Source of the DNA: Pyruvatibacter sp.
Lineage (GTDB): Bacteria > Pseudomonadota > Alphaproteobacteria > CGMCC-115125
DNA: 64,000 nucleotides
Reading direction: 5' to 3'
Assembly (NCBI RefSeq): GCF_040219635.1
Contig: NZ_JAVJSC010000001.1
Location: forward strand, 1-64,000
The notes under the pieces: generated by a model
Database searches by the model: none
What the model saw: the letters and a program-made list of their open reading frames with translations, nothing else
Told to the model about the DNA's origin: nothing
Program-made: the position numbers and the translations under genes
Shown: positions 1-8,680 of the stretch, one piece after another
How the letters are laid out: every line of letters begins with the position of its first letter
Numbering within the stretch: the first letter of the stretch is position 1

Positions 1-1
1 A

Positions 2-346
2 CCCACCACCATCAACAGCATGAACATCACGTCTGTCAGGGCTGTGGCAGGTGTGGCAGCGCGCTACACCCACGAACTGGATAATGGCAGCCGGTTCCTG
101 CCCGAGGGCTATGTCCGCGCGCTGCAGGAACTTGCAGACCCGGGCCAGCCGATCTCAGGTTCGGTTGTGGGCGGGGGCACGTTCGTCTCAAGCCCCACCA
201 AGCGCGACAAGTTCTCCACCGGGGTCGGCGCAGGCTTCACCTATGAGTTCACGGACGTGTTCTCGGTACGCCTGCTCTACGACGGCGAGTTCCAGGACGA
301 TTACCGCGAGGACTCAGTCACCGCTGCGGTGCGCCTGGAGTTCTGA
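2..346 (+). CDS. C-terminal fragment of an autotransporter-like outer-membrane beta-barrel protein
   Basis: The reading frame is open at the left edge of the window, so only about the last 114 residues are present; the ATG at 20 is internal. The fragment has alternating polar and hydrophobic stretches typical of transmembrane beta-strands (for example VGAGFTYEFTDVFSVRLLYD and a final strand AAVRLEF) and ends in phenylalanine, the usual C-terminal signal recognised by the BAM complex. This fits the translocator domain of a type V autotransporter or a related beta-barrel. The passenger or upstream part lies outside the window, so substrate and role cannot be given. It might instead be a porin-like protein. 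The gene is followed by 247 nt with no coding signal. Confidence 0.6.
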   Translation, partial: PTTINSMNITSVRAVAGVAARYTHELDNGSRFLPEGYVRALQELADPGQPISGSVVGGGTFVSSPTKRDKFSTGVGAGFTYEFTDVFSVRLLYDGEFQDDYREDSVTAAVRLEF

Positions 347-593
347 AAAAACCTGTGACCTGAGAGCGACTTCATTCCACAATCCTGTCACGTGGATGAG
401 CGATGCATGGTCGCGTGCCGCCGAACCCAACGCTGCTGGCATGAAGAGCAGCCGAGTGGCTGGTTGTTGGCCCACGCCTCGCACCATGCACCTCAGGCGC
501 AACAATCATAAATCCCGGCACGCGCCGCTGCTTTGCGGATACACTCGCGACCAAGGCGGCGACTCAGCGCTGCCTTCTCCATGTCTCGCGGAA

Positions 594-1133
594 ATGAGCT
601 TCGAAATGGCCGCTACCCAAATCAGACTACGTGCTCTTGAAAAGCACGACCTGCCGTTTGTGCATGAACTCAATAACAATCGCAGGGTGATGAACTACTG
701 GTTTGAGGAGCCCTATGAATCATTCGTGGAACTGGAGGAGCTTTACCTCAAGCACATCCACGATTTGTCTGAACGGCGTTTCCTGGCGATTGACCAAGCC
801 AACGAACGCGTCGGCCTCGTCGAGCTTGTCGAGATAAGTTACATCCACCGCCGCGCCGAGTTCCAGATCATCATTGCCCCGACGCATCAGGGAAAAGGCT
901 GCGCGAAACGCGTCACCACGCTGGCCCTCGACTATGCGTTTTGCGTGCTCAACCTCAACAAGGTGTATCTTCTCGTTTCAACCGAGAATGCCGCCGCCAT
1001 CAGTGTTTACGAACAGACCGGATTCATCCAGGAGGGCTGTTTGGTCAACGAATTTTTCGTCGATGGCGCCTATCAGGATGCAATCCGCATGTACCAGCTT
1101 CAGGAACCATTTCTGGCCCGGCGAAAAAACTGA
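594..1133 (+). CDS. speG: Spermidine N1-acetyltransferase, SpeG type (GNAT family)
   Basis: Predicted to transfer acetyl from acetyl-CoA to spermidine or spermine in the cytoplasm, relieving polyamine excess. The 179-residue product follows the enterobacterial SpeG pattern from memory almost throughout: the VMNYWFEEPYESFVEL block near residues 32-47, HIHDLSERRF at 54-63, HRRAEFQIII at 85-94, the acetyl-CoA P-loop HQGKGCA at 98-104, and a C-terminal SVYEQTGF segment carrying the expected tyrosine. The frame is open much further upstream, but that part does not resemble the family; ATG 594 gives the normal length, and ATG 606 is an alternative. Neither has a strong Shine-Dalgarno sequence. It stands alone between an autotransporter fragment and a tRNA gene, and such close resemblance to gammaproteobacterial SpeG makes acquisition by transfer possible. 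Confidence 0.9.
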   Translation: MSFEMAATQIRLRALEKHDLPFVHELNNNRRVMNYWFEEPYESFVELEELYLKHIHDLSERRFLAIDQANERVGLVELVEISYIHRRAEFQIIIAPTHQGKGCAKRVTTLALDYAFCVLNLNKVYLLVSTENAAAISVYEQTGFIQEGCLVNEFFVDGAYQDAIRMYQLQEPFLARRKN

Positions 1134-1193
1134 GTCCTTCCTCCCTCAGCATGATCGTGCGACCTGGAGACAGGCGCGAGCGGCGGGAGTGGC

Positions 1194-1267
1194 TGGTTGG
1201 GGGACTAGGATTCGAACCTAGACTGGCGGAGTCAGAGTCCGCTGTCCTACCATTAGACGATCCCCCA
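1194..1267 (-). tRNA. tRNA-Gln (anticodon CTG)
   Basis: Read on the - strand, the 74 nt fold as a complete cloverleaf. The 7 bp acceptor stem is TGGGGGA with TCCCCCA, giving the U1-A72 pair typical of tRNA-Gln. The anticodon stem GCGGA/TCCGC encloses the loop CTCTGAC with anticodon CTG. The T arm is CTAGG-TTCGAAT-CCTAG. The CCA end is encoded, preceded by discriminator A. It reads CAG codons. No T-rich terminator is evident just downstream. Confidence 0.95.
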
Positions 1268-1491
1268 ACGGGAAGCGCGGTTTACCCTAGAGTTTCGCGG
1301 TCTGTCAAACCTCTTGGGTGCCGGGCCCTCGTTGGTGTTGGCCGCCCCGCTTTTGCATAATCGAATACATATCCTTAAGCGGGCGTTTACCGGGATATTG
1401 CAAACTGCGTTCGCTCGCACCTGCATACCACTAGACGGCCTGAGGCGAGCAAAAGGTACACTTTTTGCGTGCAAATCAGGAGTGCGGCCCG

Positions 1492-2037
1492 GTGAAGGAT
1501 ATGTCCCGCGAGACAAAAAGAGATCTCTCCGGCATGGATATCGTGCTGGTGGAGGAGTCATCGTATCTGCGTTCTATACTTACGCAGCTGGTGAAAACGT
1601 TTCAGCCAAAATCGCTGGATGTTCATCATGACGAAGACAGCGCCATTTCACGGCTGGCATTCGCCCCAACGGACTGCGTCCTGGTGGACTGGCGCCCTGA
1701 GGACGGAATTGGCCCCAAACTCATGAAGTTTGTTCGCCGTAACACGGCCTGCCACTCGCCCGAAGCAGGCGTAGTAAGCATGGCGTCGGTGGCCTCGCGC
1801 GACAGCGTGGAGCTATCGCGCGATCTGGGCTCGAACGTCTATTTGACCAAACCGTTCTCAGCGACAGACCTTCGCAAGAAAATTGAAGCGTCAATATTTG
1901 CTCCCCGCAACTTTGTAGTGGCAGAAGGATTTGTCGGCCCCGACCGGCGTCACCGCAAGGCATCGTTTGATGGCGGGGATCGCCGTGGCAACGGCCCGCT
2001 GACGCAAAACGAAATTGATTCGATGATGGCCACCTAA
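1492..2037 (+). CDS. Stand-alone response-regulator receiver protein
   Basis: A 181-residue cytoplasmic protein with one CheY-like receiver domain (residues ~15-130). The phospho-acceptor is Asp66 in the VLVDW motif, the switch Ser is Ser96 and the conserved Lys is Lys120 in YLTKPF. The usual acidic Asp pair is replaced by Glu21-Glu22, which can still bind metal but is atypical. The C-terminal ~45 residues carry FVGPDRRHR and a second DRRG, a short basic segment seen after receivers in several alphaproteobacterial regulators; there is no DNA-binding or enzymatic output domain. GTG 1492 is chosen because AGGAG lies 9 nt upstream; ATG 1501 is possible but its purine run is too close. No kinase gene is adjacent. 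A similar receiver starts at 63680. Confidence 0.8.
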   Translation: MKDMSRETKRDLSGMDIVLVEESSYLRSILTQLVKTFQPKSLDVHHDEDSAISRLAFAPTDCVLVDWRPEDGIGPKLMKFVRRNTACHSPEAGVVSMASVASRDSVELSRDLGSNVYLTKPFSATDLRKKIEASIFAPRNFVVAEGFVGPDRRHRKASFDGGDRRGNGPLTQNEIDSMMAT

Positions 2038-2157
2038 GCCGGGTATCAGTTTGCGCACCTGCGGGCTGGCAAATCGTGTCGGCACAGTGGTACGGTCACT
2101 TCAAGTTCAACATATTGGCGCGTGACGCAGCTCATTTGAAGGTGTGGCGCGCGCGGA

Positions 2158-3444
2158 GTGGAACGGGTGGACGAACCGCACGATACAGTGCGGGCGGCCC
2201 CGGCTTCCCCTGGCGACGCCGGCCCTGAGCCGCAGCGCGACGCCGGAGCGCCCGGCGCCGCGCGCGAGGAAACACCGCCCTCTTCGCCGCCCGGCGCAGA
2301 GCACGCCGTCTTGTCTGCGACGGGAGCCGACAATCCGTCAGGAGTTTCAGCCACACAAAAACCTCTGCGTCACCAACGCAACAAAAATCGTGGCGACAAG
2401 AGCACCCCTGCCTATGCAGCTATAGATCTGGGCACAAACAATTGCCGACTTTTGGTAGCCCAACCGGCCGGCGGTACGTTTGAGGTTATTGATGCATTTT
2501 CGCGCATCGTTCGGCTTGGGGAGGGTCTGGGTAACAGCGATGAGTTAAGCGCGGAGGCAATGGACAGAGCGGTAGGGGCGCTGCGCATCTGCGCTGCCAA
2601 AATGCGCCGCCGTAATGTCGCCCGTGCGCGCGTTATTGCCACCCAGGCCTGCCGTCATGCGGTCAACTCAGGCATGTTCATTGAACGCGTCGCCCGCGAG
2701 ACGGGCCTCGAACTGGAAGTCGTAACGCCAGAGGAAGAAGCCCGCCTGGCTGTTTTGGGGTGCACGCCCCTGCTGGACAAATCAGCCAGCAGGGCATTGG
2801 TGTTCGATATCGGCGGGGGCTCAACCGAGCTTGTGTGGCTTGATATGACGAACATAGGCCCGGCCGGCGAACCTCATGTGTTGGCCTGGGCATCCCTGCC
2901 GGTTGGCGTTGTAACTCTCGCCGACAGATACGACGGCCGAACCCTGAACCGCACCGGGTACGAAAAAATGGTGCAGGAAGTGACCGCGCTGCTGAATGAC
3001 CGTCCGTGGTCTGAGGAAATGGACGCACAGCTTGATGAGGCTGTAGCCAAGGGTGATATCCACCTGCTTGGCACGTCCGGCACCGTCACCACCATTGCCG
3101 GCATCCACTTGGGCTTGCGCCGGTATGACCGTTCAAAAGTGGACGGCACCTGGATTGATTTTGCCGATGTCTCCGCCGTCACCCAGGCTCTCAGCCTGAT
3201 GACACTTGAGGAACGTGCAAACGTGCCGTGCATCGGCAGGGAGCGCGCCGACCTTGTATTGGCAGGCTGTGCTATCCTCGAAGCTATACAGACGTCGTGG
3301 CCCTGTCGCCGCCTGCGCGTGGCGGACCGGGGGTTGCGCGAAGGCATTCTCATTACCCTGATGCGCGAAGACAGGCGCAATCAGAAACGCAAGCGCCGCC
3401 GCAGGCGTGGCGGGCGTAAAAGGGCGCAGCAGACAAACCTATGA
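2158..3444 (+). CDS. Short Ppx/GppA family phosphatase with low-complexity N-terminus and Arg-rich tail
   Basis: An ASKHA-fold phosphatase that would hydrolyse polyphosphate or pppGpp. The core spans residues ~85-400: phosphate-1 loop AAIDLGTNNCRLLV (87-100), the catalytic-Glu region TPEEEARLAVLG (190-201) and phosphate-2 loop VFDIGGGSTEL (215-225). The product lacks the C-terminal HD-like domain of long Ppx proteins. The first ~80 residues are Pro/Ala/Glu-rich and probably disordered; the last ~25 include an almost uninterrupted Lys/Arg run. GTG 2158 is the first start in frame, with GTG 2167 close behind, so the exact N-terminus is uncertain. The stop overlaps the rlmE start by 4 nt (ATGA), implying translational coupling with an rRNA methylase. 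A second, long paralogue lies at 55790. Confidence 0.85.
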   Translation: MERVDEPHDTVRAAPASPGDAGPEPQRDAGAPGAAREETPPSSPPGAEHAVLSATGADNPSGVSATQKPLRHQRNKNRGDKSTPAYAAIDLGTNNCRLLVAQPAGGTFEVIDAFSRIVRLGEGLGNSDELSAEAMDRAVGALRICAAKMRRRNVARARVIATQACRHAVNSGMFIERVARETGLELEVVTPEEEARLAVLGCTPLLDKSASRALVFDIGGGSTELVWLDMTNIGPAGEPHVLAWASLPVGVVTLADRYDGRTLNRTGYEKMVQEVTALLNDRPWSEEMDAQLDEAVAKGDIHLLGTSGTVTTIAGIHLGLRRYDRSKVDGTWIDFADVSAVTQALSLMTLEERANVPCIGRERADLVLAGCAILEAIQTSWPCRRLRVADRGLREGILITLMREDRRNQKRKRRRRRGGRKRAQQTNL

Positions 3445-4187
3445 GCAAACGCAAGGCCGGAAGTGGCACCACCAGCAACACTGCAGGCAGCACACGCGAA
3501 CTCAAACAGCGCGTTAAGACTGCACGCGGCCGCAAGAACTCGTCCACCCAATGGCTGCAACGCCAGCTGAATGATCCGTATGTCGCAGCGGCCCGGCGCG
3601 ACGGTTATCGCAGCCGGGCGGCCTACAAGCTGCTTGAAATTGACGACAAACATCATTTCCTCAAGCCCGGTGCCCGCGTGGTGGACCTGGGGGCGGCGCC
3701 CGGCGGCTGGACGCAGATTGCCGTCAAGCGCACCGGTGCTGCAAACGGGCGTGGCGGACATGTGGTGGGCATTGATATTTTGCCCATGGAACAGATAGCC
3801 GGTTCCACCGTCATCGAACTGGATTTTCGGGCTGATGAAGCGCCCGATACCTTGAAGGAACTGATGGGCGGTCCGGCAGACGTGGTGCTGTCAGATATGG
3901 CGGCGTCTGCTACCGGTCATAGGCCGACTGACCATCTGCGCATCATGGCGCTGTGCGAAATGGCACTGGATTTTGCTGTTGAAGTGCTCAAGCCCGGTGG
4001 CAGTTTTCTGGCCAAAGTGCTGCAGGGCGGTGCCGAGCGCGACCTGATGAAGGCCCTCAACCGGAACTTTGCCGCCGTCCGTCACGTAAAGCCGAAGGCC
4101 AGCCGCTCCGATTCGGCTGAAATGTATGTGCTGGCGACAGGCTTCAAAGGCGGATCCCGCTCTGTTCAGGGCAATTCCGAGGCCTGA
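3441..4187 (+). CDS. rlmE: 23S rRNA 2'-O-methyltransferase RlmE (RrmJ/FtsJ)
   Basis: Predicted to methylate the 2'-OH of the A-loop uridine (U2552 in E. coli numbering) of 23S rRNA in the 50S subunit, using SAM. The RrmJ-type Rossmann fold is visible: SRAAYK with catalytic Lys63, SAM loop VVDLGAAPGGW (80-90), VLSDMAA with Asp152, FLAKV with Lys192 and SDSAEMY with Glu227, which together form the K-D-K-E tetrad. At 248 residues it is longer than the E. coli protein (about 209) because of a basic N-terminal extension (residues 1-35). It is translationally coupled to the upstream Ppx/GppA gene. The following 167 nt hold the leader of guaB. Confidence 0.95.
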   Translation: MSKRKAGSGTTSNTAGSTRELKQRVKTARGRKNSSTQWLQRQLNDPYVAAARRDGYRSRAAYKLLEIDDKHHFLKPGARVVDLGAAPGGWTQIAVKRTGAANGRGGHVVGIDILPMEQIAGSTVIELDFRADEAPDTLKELMGGPADVVLSDMAASATGHRPTDHLRIMALCEMALDFAVEVLKPGGSFLAKVLQGGAERDLMKALNRNFAAVRHVKPKASRSDSAEMYVLATGFKGGSRSVQGNSEA

Positions 4188-4354
4188 ATAACCCCTACAT
4201 CGGGCCGAATGGTCACATGCAGGGCACGTTTGCGTTTGTGCAGCGCAAAACAGTTTGCCGTGCGTCCGCATCATGGTATTTACCCCCGCCAACACCAAGA
4301 GCCTGCGGCGGTTCTGTCACCCGGCAGACAAAGAACGCAGAAGCGGAGGTTGGC

Positions 4355-5830
4355 TTGCAAATCCTGACTGGAAATATCCCCGAGGCCCTCACATTTGATG
4401 ATGTGCTGCTACGCCCGGCTGCGTCCGATGTTCTGCCCGGTGAGGTAGATACCCGCACGCGGCTGACCGCTGAAATAGACTTGGGCATACCGATTATTTC
4501 ATCCGCCATGGACACCGTGACCGAGGCCCCGCTGGCCATCGCCATGGCGCAGGCCGGCGGCGTTGGCATTCTTCACCGAAACATGTCACCGGATGAACAG
4601 GCCGAGCAGGTGCGGCAGGTCAAGAAGTTTGAAAGCGGCATGGTGGTGAACCCGGTCACCATCGCACCTGATGCCAAGTTGCAGGATGCGCTGAGCTTGA
4701 TGGAGCAGCATCGCATTTCCGGCATTCCAGTAGTGGAGAGCGACAACAAGCTGGTGGGCATTGTCACCAACCGCGACGTGCGGTTTGCCAGCAATCCAAA
4801 CCAGCCCGTGTATGAACTGATGACGAAGGAAGTCATTACGGTGCGCGAAAATGTTGGTCAGGACGAGGCCAAGCGCCTGCTGCACCAACACCGCATTGAA
4901 AAACTCGTGGTAGTGGACGACGCTTATTGCTGCACTGGCCTCATCACCGTCAAGGACATGGAGAAGGCAAAGCTTCATCCCAATGCCTGTAAGGATGAGC
5001 AGGGTCGCCTGCGTGTTGGTGCGGCAACATCAGTAGGTGACGACGGCTTCGCCCGCACCGAGGCGTTGATTGCCGCCGGTGCTGACGTGGTGGTTGTCGA
5101 TACAGCGCACGGCCATTCATCCCGCGTGCTTGATGCTGTCCGGCGCATCAAACAGCACAGCAACTACACGCAGGTAATAGCGGGCAACGTGGCTACGGCA
5201 GAGGCAACCCGCGCGCTGATCGAAGCTGGTGCGGACGCCATCAAGGTGGGCATCGGCCCCGGCTCAATCTGCACCACACGCATGGTGGCGGGCGTCGGTG
5301 TGCCGCAGCTTTCTGCCATTATGGAATGCGCCAACGAAGCCAAAGGATCCGGCCGTCCGGTGATCGGCGACGGCGGCATCAAGTATTCCGGCGATCTGGC
5401 AAAGGCCATTGCGGCAGGCGCTGATGTCGCCATGCTCGGCTCGCTGTTCGCGGGCACTGACGAAAGCCCCGGCGAAGTCTTTTTGTACCAGGGCCGCAGC
5501 TACAAGGCCTATCGCGGCATGGGCTCCATCGGCGCCATGGCGCGCGGCTCCGCTGACAGATACTTCCAGGCCGACGTCAGCGACCAGCTGAAGCTTGTGC
5601 CCGAAGGCATTGAAGGTCAGGTGCCCTACAAAGGCCCGCTCGGTGCCGTGCTGCATCAGCTTGTCGGCGGCCTGCGTGCGTCTATGGGCTACACCGGCTG
5701 CAGGACTATTCCCCTGCTGCACGAAACAGCACAGTTCCAGCGCATCACCAACGCCGGTCTGATTGAAAGCCACGTCCACGACGTGACCATCACCCGCGAA
5801 ACACCCAACTATCCGAGCCCAAGCCGTTGA
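4355..5830 (+). CDS. guaB: Inosine-5'-monophosphate dehydrogenase
   Basis: Oxidises IMP to XMP with NAD+, the committed step to GMP. Read from TTG 4355 the product is 491 residues, the normal family length. The TIM barrel is interrupted by two CBS domains (about 95-206, with PVVESDNKLVGIVTNRD). The substrate loop GIGPGSICTTRM carries the catalytic cysteine Cys306, and the flap region contains RGMGSIGAMARGSADRY. GGAGG sits 5 nt upstream of TTG 4355. The ATG at 4217, 138 nt upstream in frame, would add residues that do not resemble the family, so it is rejected. The stop overlaps the next start by 4 nt. With rsmB between them, guaB and guaA form one transcription unit for guanine nucleotide synthesis. 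Confidence 0.95.
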   Translation: MQILTGNIPEALTFDDVLLRPAASDVLPGEVDTRTRLTAEIDLGIPIISSAMDTVTEAPLAIAMAQAGGVGILHRNMSPDEQAEQVRQVKKFESGMVVNPVTIAPDAKLQDALSLMEQHRISGIPVVESDNKLVGIVTNRDVRFASNPNQPVYELMTKEVITVRENVGQDEAKRLLHQHRIEKLVVVDDAYCCTGLITVKDMEKAKLHPNACKDEQGRLRVGAATSVGDDGFARTEALIAAGADVVVVDTAHGHSSRVLDAVRRIKQHSNYTQVIAGNVATAEATRALIEAGADAIKVGIGPGSICTTRMVAGVGVPQLSAIMECANEAKGSGRPVIGDGGIKYSGDLAKAIAAGADVAMLGSLFAGTDESPGEVFLYQGRSYKAYRGMGSIGAMARGSADRYFQADVSDQLKLVPEGIEGQVPYKGPLGAVLHQLVGGLRASMGYTGCRTIPLLHETAQFQRITNAGLIESHVHDVTITRETPNYPSPSR

Positions 5831-7080
5831 CCCCAGGCGCGCGCGTCGCAGCGGCGATCGAGATCATTGAGGAGATCGAGCGCGGGCTTCGGCCCGCCGA
5901 CGATGTGGTGCGTCAGTGGGGTCGTAGCCACCGGTTTGCCGGCTCCAAGGATCGTCGGGCTATTTCCTCGCAGGTCTATGCCGTGCTGCGGCGGCGCGGA
6001 TATTATGCCAGGGCCGTGTCTGCGGCTCCACGCGCATTGGTGCTCGCAGACCTTGTGCTGGGCGAGGGCAAGGCTCCGCAGGAGGTTGCCGCACTTTTTT
6101 CAGGCGAAGGCCATGCGCCTCTGGCCCTCAATGATGATGAGCACACACTCATCAGTACACTGAGCGGTTTGCATCGGGATGGCCTGCCGTCTTATGATGT
6201 GCCGGAGTTTTTGTTGCCTGAGCTTACCAAGGCTTATGGTGAAAATCTTGATGAGGCGCTAGCCGCACTCGATACACCTGCGCCGCTTGACCTGCGGGTC
6301 AACACGCTCAGGACAACGCGCGATGACGCCGCTGCGGCACTCGCAGCCGTAGGCATTGAAGCAGCGCCGACACCCCATGCGGCCACTGGCCTTCGCGTTG
6401 TCGGCAACCCTCTCATCGCAGGCACCATCGCCTATAAGGAAGGCCATGTAGAGCCAATGGATGAAGGCTCGCAGTTGGCGGCTGCCCTTGTTGATGCCCG
6501 ACCCGGTATGCAGGTGGCAGATCTGTGCGCTGGTGCTGGCGGCAAGACGCTGGCGCTCGCGGCCACCATGCAGAACAAGGGGCAGATATACGCAACTGAC
6601 AGCGATGCGCGCCGCCTCGGTAACCTGGCCCCGCGTATGAAACGCGCCGACGCTCGCAACATCCATCCGATGAAATGGCCGCAGGACGGCAATTTCGGCG
6701 AACTGCATGGCAAGTGTGACCGGGTCCTGCTGGACGTGCCGTGCTCAGGCTCTGGTGCCTGGCGCCGACACCCCGAGCTCAAATGGCGCATTGACGATGC
6801 CGCGCTGGAACAGGTCACCAAAACGCAGGATGCCCTGCTGCGCACAGCCGCGCCCCTGGTCAAGCCTGGTGGCAGGTTGGTGTACATCACCTGCTCGGTT
6901 CTGCCGGTTGAAAACGAACGCCGCATTGAGGCTTTTTTGGAGGCAAACCCGGACTTTTCGCTCGTGGTTTCGCCAAACGATCCGGCGCCCTCTGGCGCGA
7001 CCGGCCTGCGCCTTCAGCCTCATACCCACTCAACGGACGGCTTTTTCATCAGCCGCCTTGAACGCAACACTTCCACTTGA
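5827..7080 (+). CDS. rsmB: RsmB/NOP2-family RNA (cytosine-5)-methyltransferase
   Basis: A SAM-dependent m5C methyltransferase, most likely acting on 16S rRNA. The N-terminal ~130 residues are an NusB-like helical domain, as in RsmB. The catalytic domain shows SAM loop VADLCAGAGGKT (230-241), motif IV LDVPCSGSGAWRRHPE with Cys306, and motif VI YITCSVLPVENE with Cys356; this two-cysteine arrangement defines the m5C family. Length (417) fits RsmB (about 430). The start is TTG 5827, overlapping the guaB stop; no ATG lies near the conserved N-terminus. Exact target position cannot be read from sequence, so a paralogue such as RsmF is possible but less consistent with the N-terminal domain. Confidence 0.85.
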   Translation: MTPGARVAAAIEIIEEIERGLRPADDVVRQWGRSHRFAGSKDRRAISSQVYAVLRRRGYYARAVSAAPRALVLADLVLGEGKAPQEVAALFSGEGHAPLALNDDEHTLISTLSGLHRDGLPSYDVPEFLLPELTKAYGENLDEALAALDTPAPLDLRVNTLRTTRDDAAAALAAVGIEAAPTPHAATGLRVVGNPLIAGTIAYKEGHVEPMDEGSQLAAALVDARPGMQVADLCAGAGGKTLALAATMQNKGQIYATDSDARRLGNLAPRMKRADARNIHPMKWPQDGNFGELHGKCDRVLLDVPCSGSGAWRRHPELKWRIDDAALEQVTKTQDALLRTAAPLVKPGGRLVYITCSVLPVENERRIEAFLEANPDFSLVVSPNDPAPSGATGLRLQPHTHSTDGFFISRLERNTST

Positions 7081-7091
7081 ACGAGCCCGCA

Positions 7092-8675
7092 ATGACGCAA
7101 AGCCCCCAGCCAGACATTCCAGCCGGCGCCGACGACCGTATACTGATCATTGACTTCGGCAGTCAGGTCACCCAGCTCATTGCGCGGCGTGTGCGTGAGA
7201 GCAATGTCTATTCCGAGATCGTGCCGTTTGATAAGGCGGACGAGGCGATTGACCGGCTCAACCCCAAGGCAATCATTTTGTCGGGCGGTCCTGCCAGTGT
7301 CACCGGCATGGGCACGCCGCGTGCACCAAAGCGCGTGTTTGAGCTTGGCATTCCCGTGCTGGGCATTTGCTATGGCGAACAAACCATGGTGGCGCAGCTT
7401 GGCGGCAAGGTGGAAGCCGCAGACGAACGCGAGTTTGGCCGCGCCGAGTTTACGGTCATGCAAACCAGCCCTTTGTTTGATGGCGTTTGGGATACAGGCT
7501 CCAGCGATCAGGTGTGGATGAGCCACGGCGACCGGGTGATCGAAATCCCCGAAGGCTTCAGCGTCATCGGTACCAGCGCCAACGCGCCGTTTGCGGCGAT
7601 CGCCGATGAAAAGCGCAGATTTTATGGCGTTCAGTTTCACCCTGAAGTTGTCCACACGCCGCGCGGTGCAAAGCTGCTGCAAAACTTCACACAGAACATA
7701 GCCGGGTGTGCCGGCAACTGGTCTATGGCTGCGTTCAGAGAAACCGAAATCAAGCGCGTACGCGAACAGGTGGGCACGGGCAGGGTGATCTGCGGTTTGT
7801 CCGGCGGTGTGGATTCATCCGTGGTCGCCGTATTGCTGCACGAAGCCATTGGCGAACAACTTACCTGCGTGTTCGTGGATACCGGCATGATGCGCATGGG
7901 CGAAGCCGACGAAGTGGTGACGCTGTTCCGCGACCACTACAATATCAAGCTCGTGCATGTGGAAGCGCAAAAGCTGTTTCTGGACAAGCTGGAGGGCGTC
8001 ACCGACCCTGAACGCAAGCGCAAGATCATTGGCGCGACTTTCATTGATGTGTTCGACGACGAAGCCAAAAAAGTAGGCGGCGCAGAATTTCTGGCGCAGG
8101 GCACGCTCTATCCCGACGTGATCGAAAGCGTGTCGTTTGCTGGCGGCCCTTCGGTCACCATCAAGTCACACCACAACGTGGGTGGCCTGCCTGAGCGCAT
8201 GAATATGAAGCTGGTGGAACCGCTGCGCGAACTGTTCAAGGACGAAGTGCGTATTCTGGGCCGTGAGCTTGGCCTGCCGGAGCTATTTGTGGGCCGCCAT
8301 CCGTTTCCTGGTCCTGGCCTTGCCATTCGTATTCCCGGCGAGATCACCGGCGAGCGGCTGGATATTCTCCGTAAAGCGGACAAAATCTACCTCGAAGAAA
8401 TCCGCAACGCAGGACTCTATGACGACATCTGGCAGGCCTTCGCAGTGCTGCTGCCAGTCAAAACAGTTGGCGTCATGGGCGATGAACGCTCTTATGAGTT
8501 TGTCTGTGCCTTGCGAGCTGTCACCTCAACCGATGGCATGACGGCCGATTACTACGACTTCAGCCACGCATTTCTGGGCCGCACTGCAACGCGCATTATC
8601 AATGAGGTGCGTGGCATCAACCGGGTGGTGTACGATATCACTTCCAAACCGCCCGGCACGATTGAGTGGGAGTAA
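7092..8675 (+). CDS. guaA: GMP synthase (glutamine-hydrolysing)
   Basis: Converts XMP to GMP using ATP and glutamine-derived ammonia. The N-terminal class I glutamine amidotransferase domain has the triad Cys93 (LGICYGEQ), His183 and Glu185 (VQFHPE). The ATP pyrophosphatase domain has the PP-loop LSGGVDSS (about 236-243), and the C-terminal dimerisation domain ends in PPGTIEWE, the canonical GuaA terminus. ATG 7092 gives 527 residues, close to the E. coli 525; a TTG at 7077 overlapping the rsmB stop would add five residues and cannot be excluded. It lies in the guaB-rsmB-guaA run, so three genes apart in many bacteria are co-transcribed here. Confidence 0.95.
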   Translation: MTQSPQPDIPAGADDRILIIDFGSQVTQLIARRVRESNVYSEIVPFDKADEAIDRLNPKAIILSGGPASVTGMGTPRAPKRVFELGIPVLGICYGEQTMVAQLGGKVEAADEREFGRAEFTVMQTSPLFDGVWDTGSSDQVWMSHGDRVIEIPEGFSVIGTSANAPFAAIADEKRRFYGVQFHPEVVHTPRGAKLLQNFTQNIAGCAGNWSMAAFRETEIKRVREQVGTGRVICGLSGGVDSSVVAVLLHEAIGEQLTCVFVDTGMMRMGEADEVVTLFRDHYNIKLVHVEAQKLFLDKLEGVTDPERKRKIIGATFIDVFDDEAKKVGGAEFLAQGTLYPDVIESVSFAGGPSVTIKSHHNVGGLPERMNMKLVEPLRELFKDEVRILGRELGLPELFVGRHPFPGPGLAIRIPGEITGERLDILRKADKIYLEEIRNAGLYDDIWQAFAVLLPVKTVGVMGDERSYEFVCALRAVTSTDGMTADYYDFSHAFLGRTATRIINEVRGINRVVYDITSKPPGTIEWE

Positions 8676-8680
8676 CTGTT

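Noticed and set aside
51..593. In-frame extension of speG back to base 51
   Set aside because: It overlaps the autotransporter end in another frame and encodes Arg/Ser-rich non-homologous sequence.
4217..4354. N-terminal extension of guaB from ATG 4217
   Set aside because: It adds 46 residues unlike IMP dehydrogenase; TTG 4355 has a good Shine-Dalgarno sequence and gives the normal family length.
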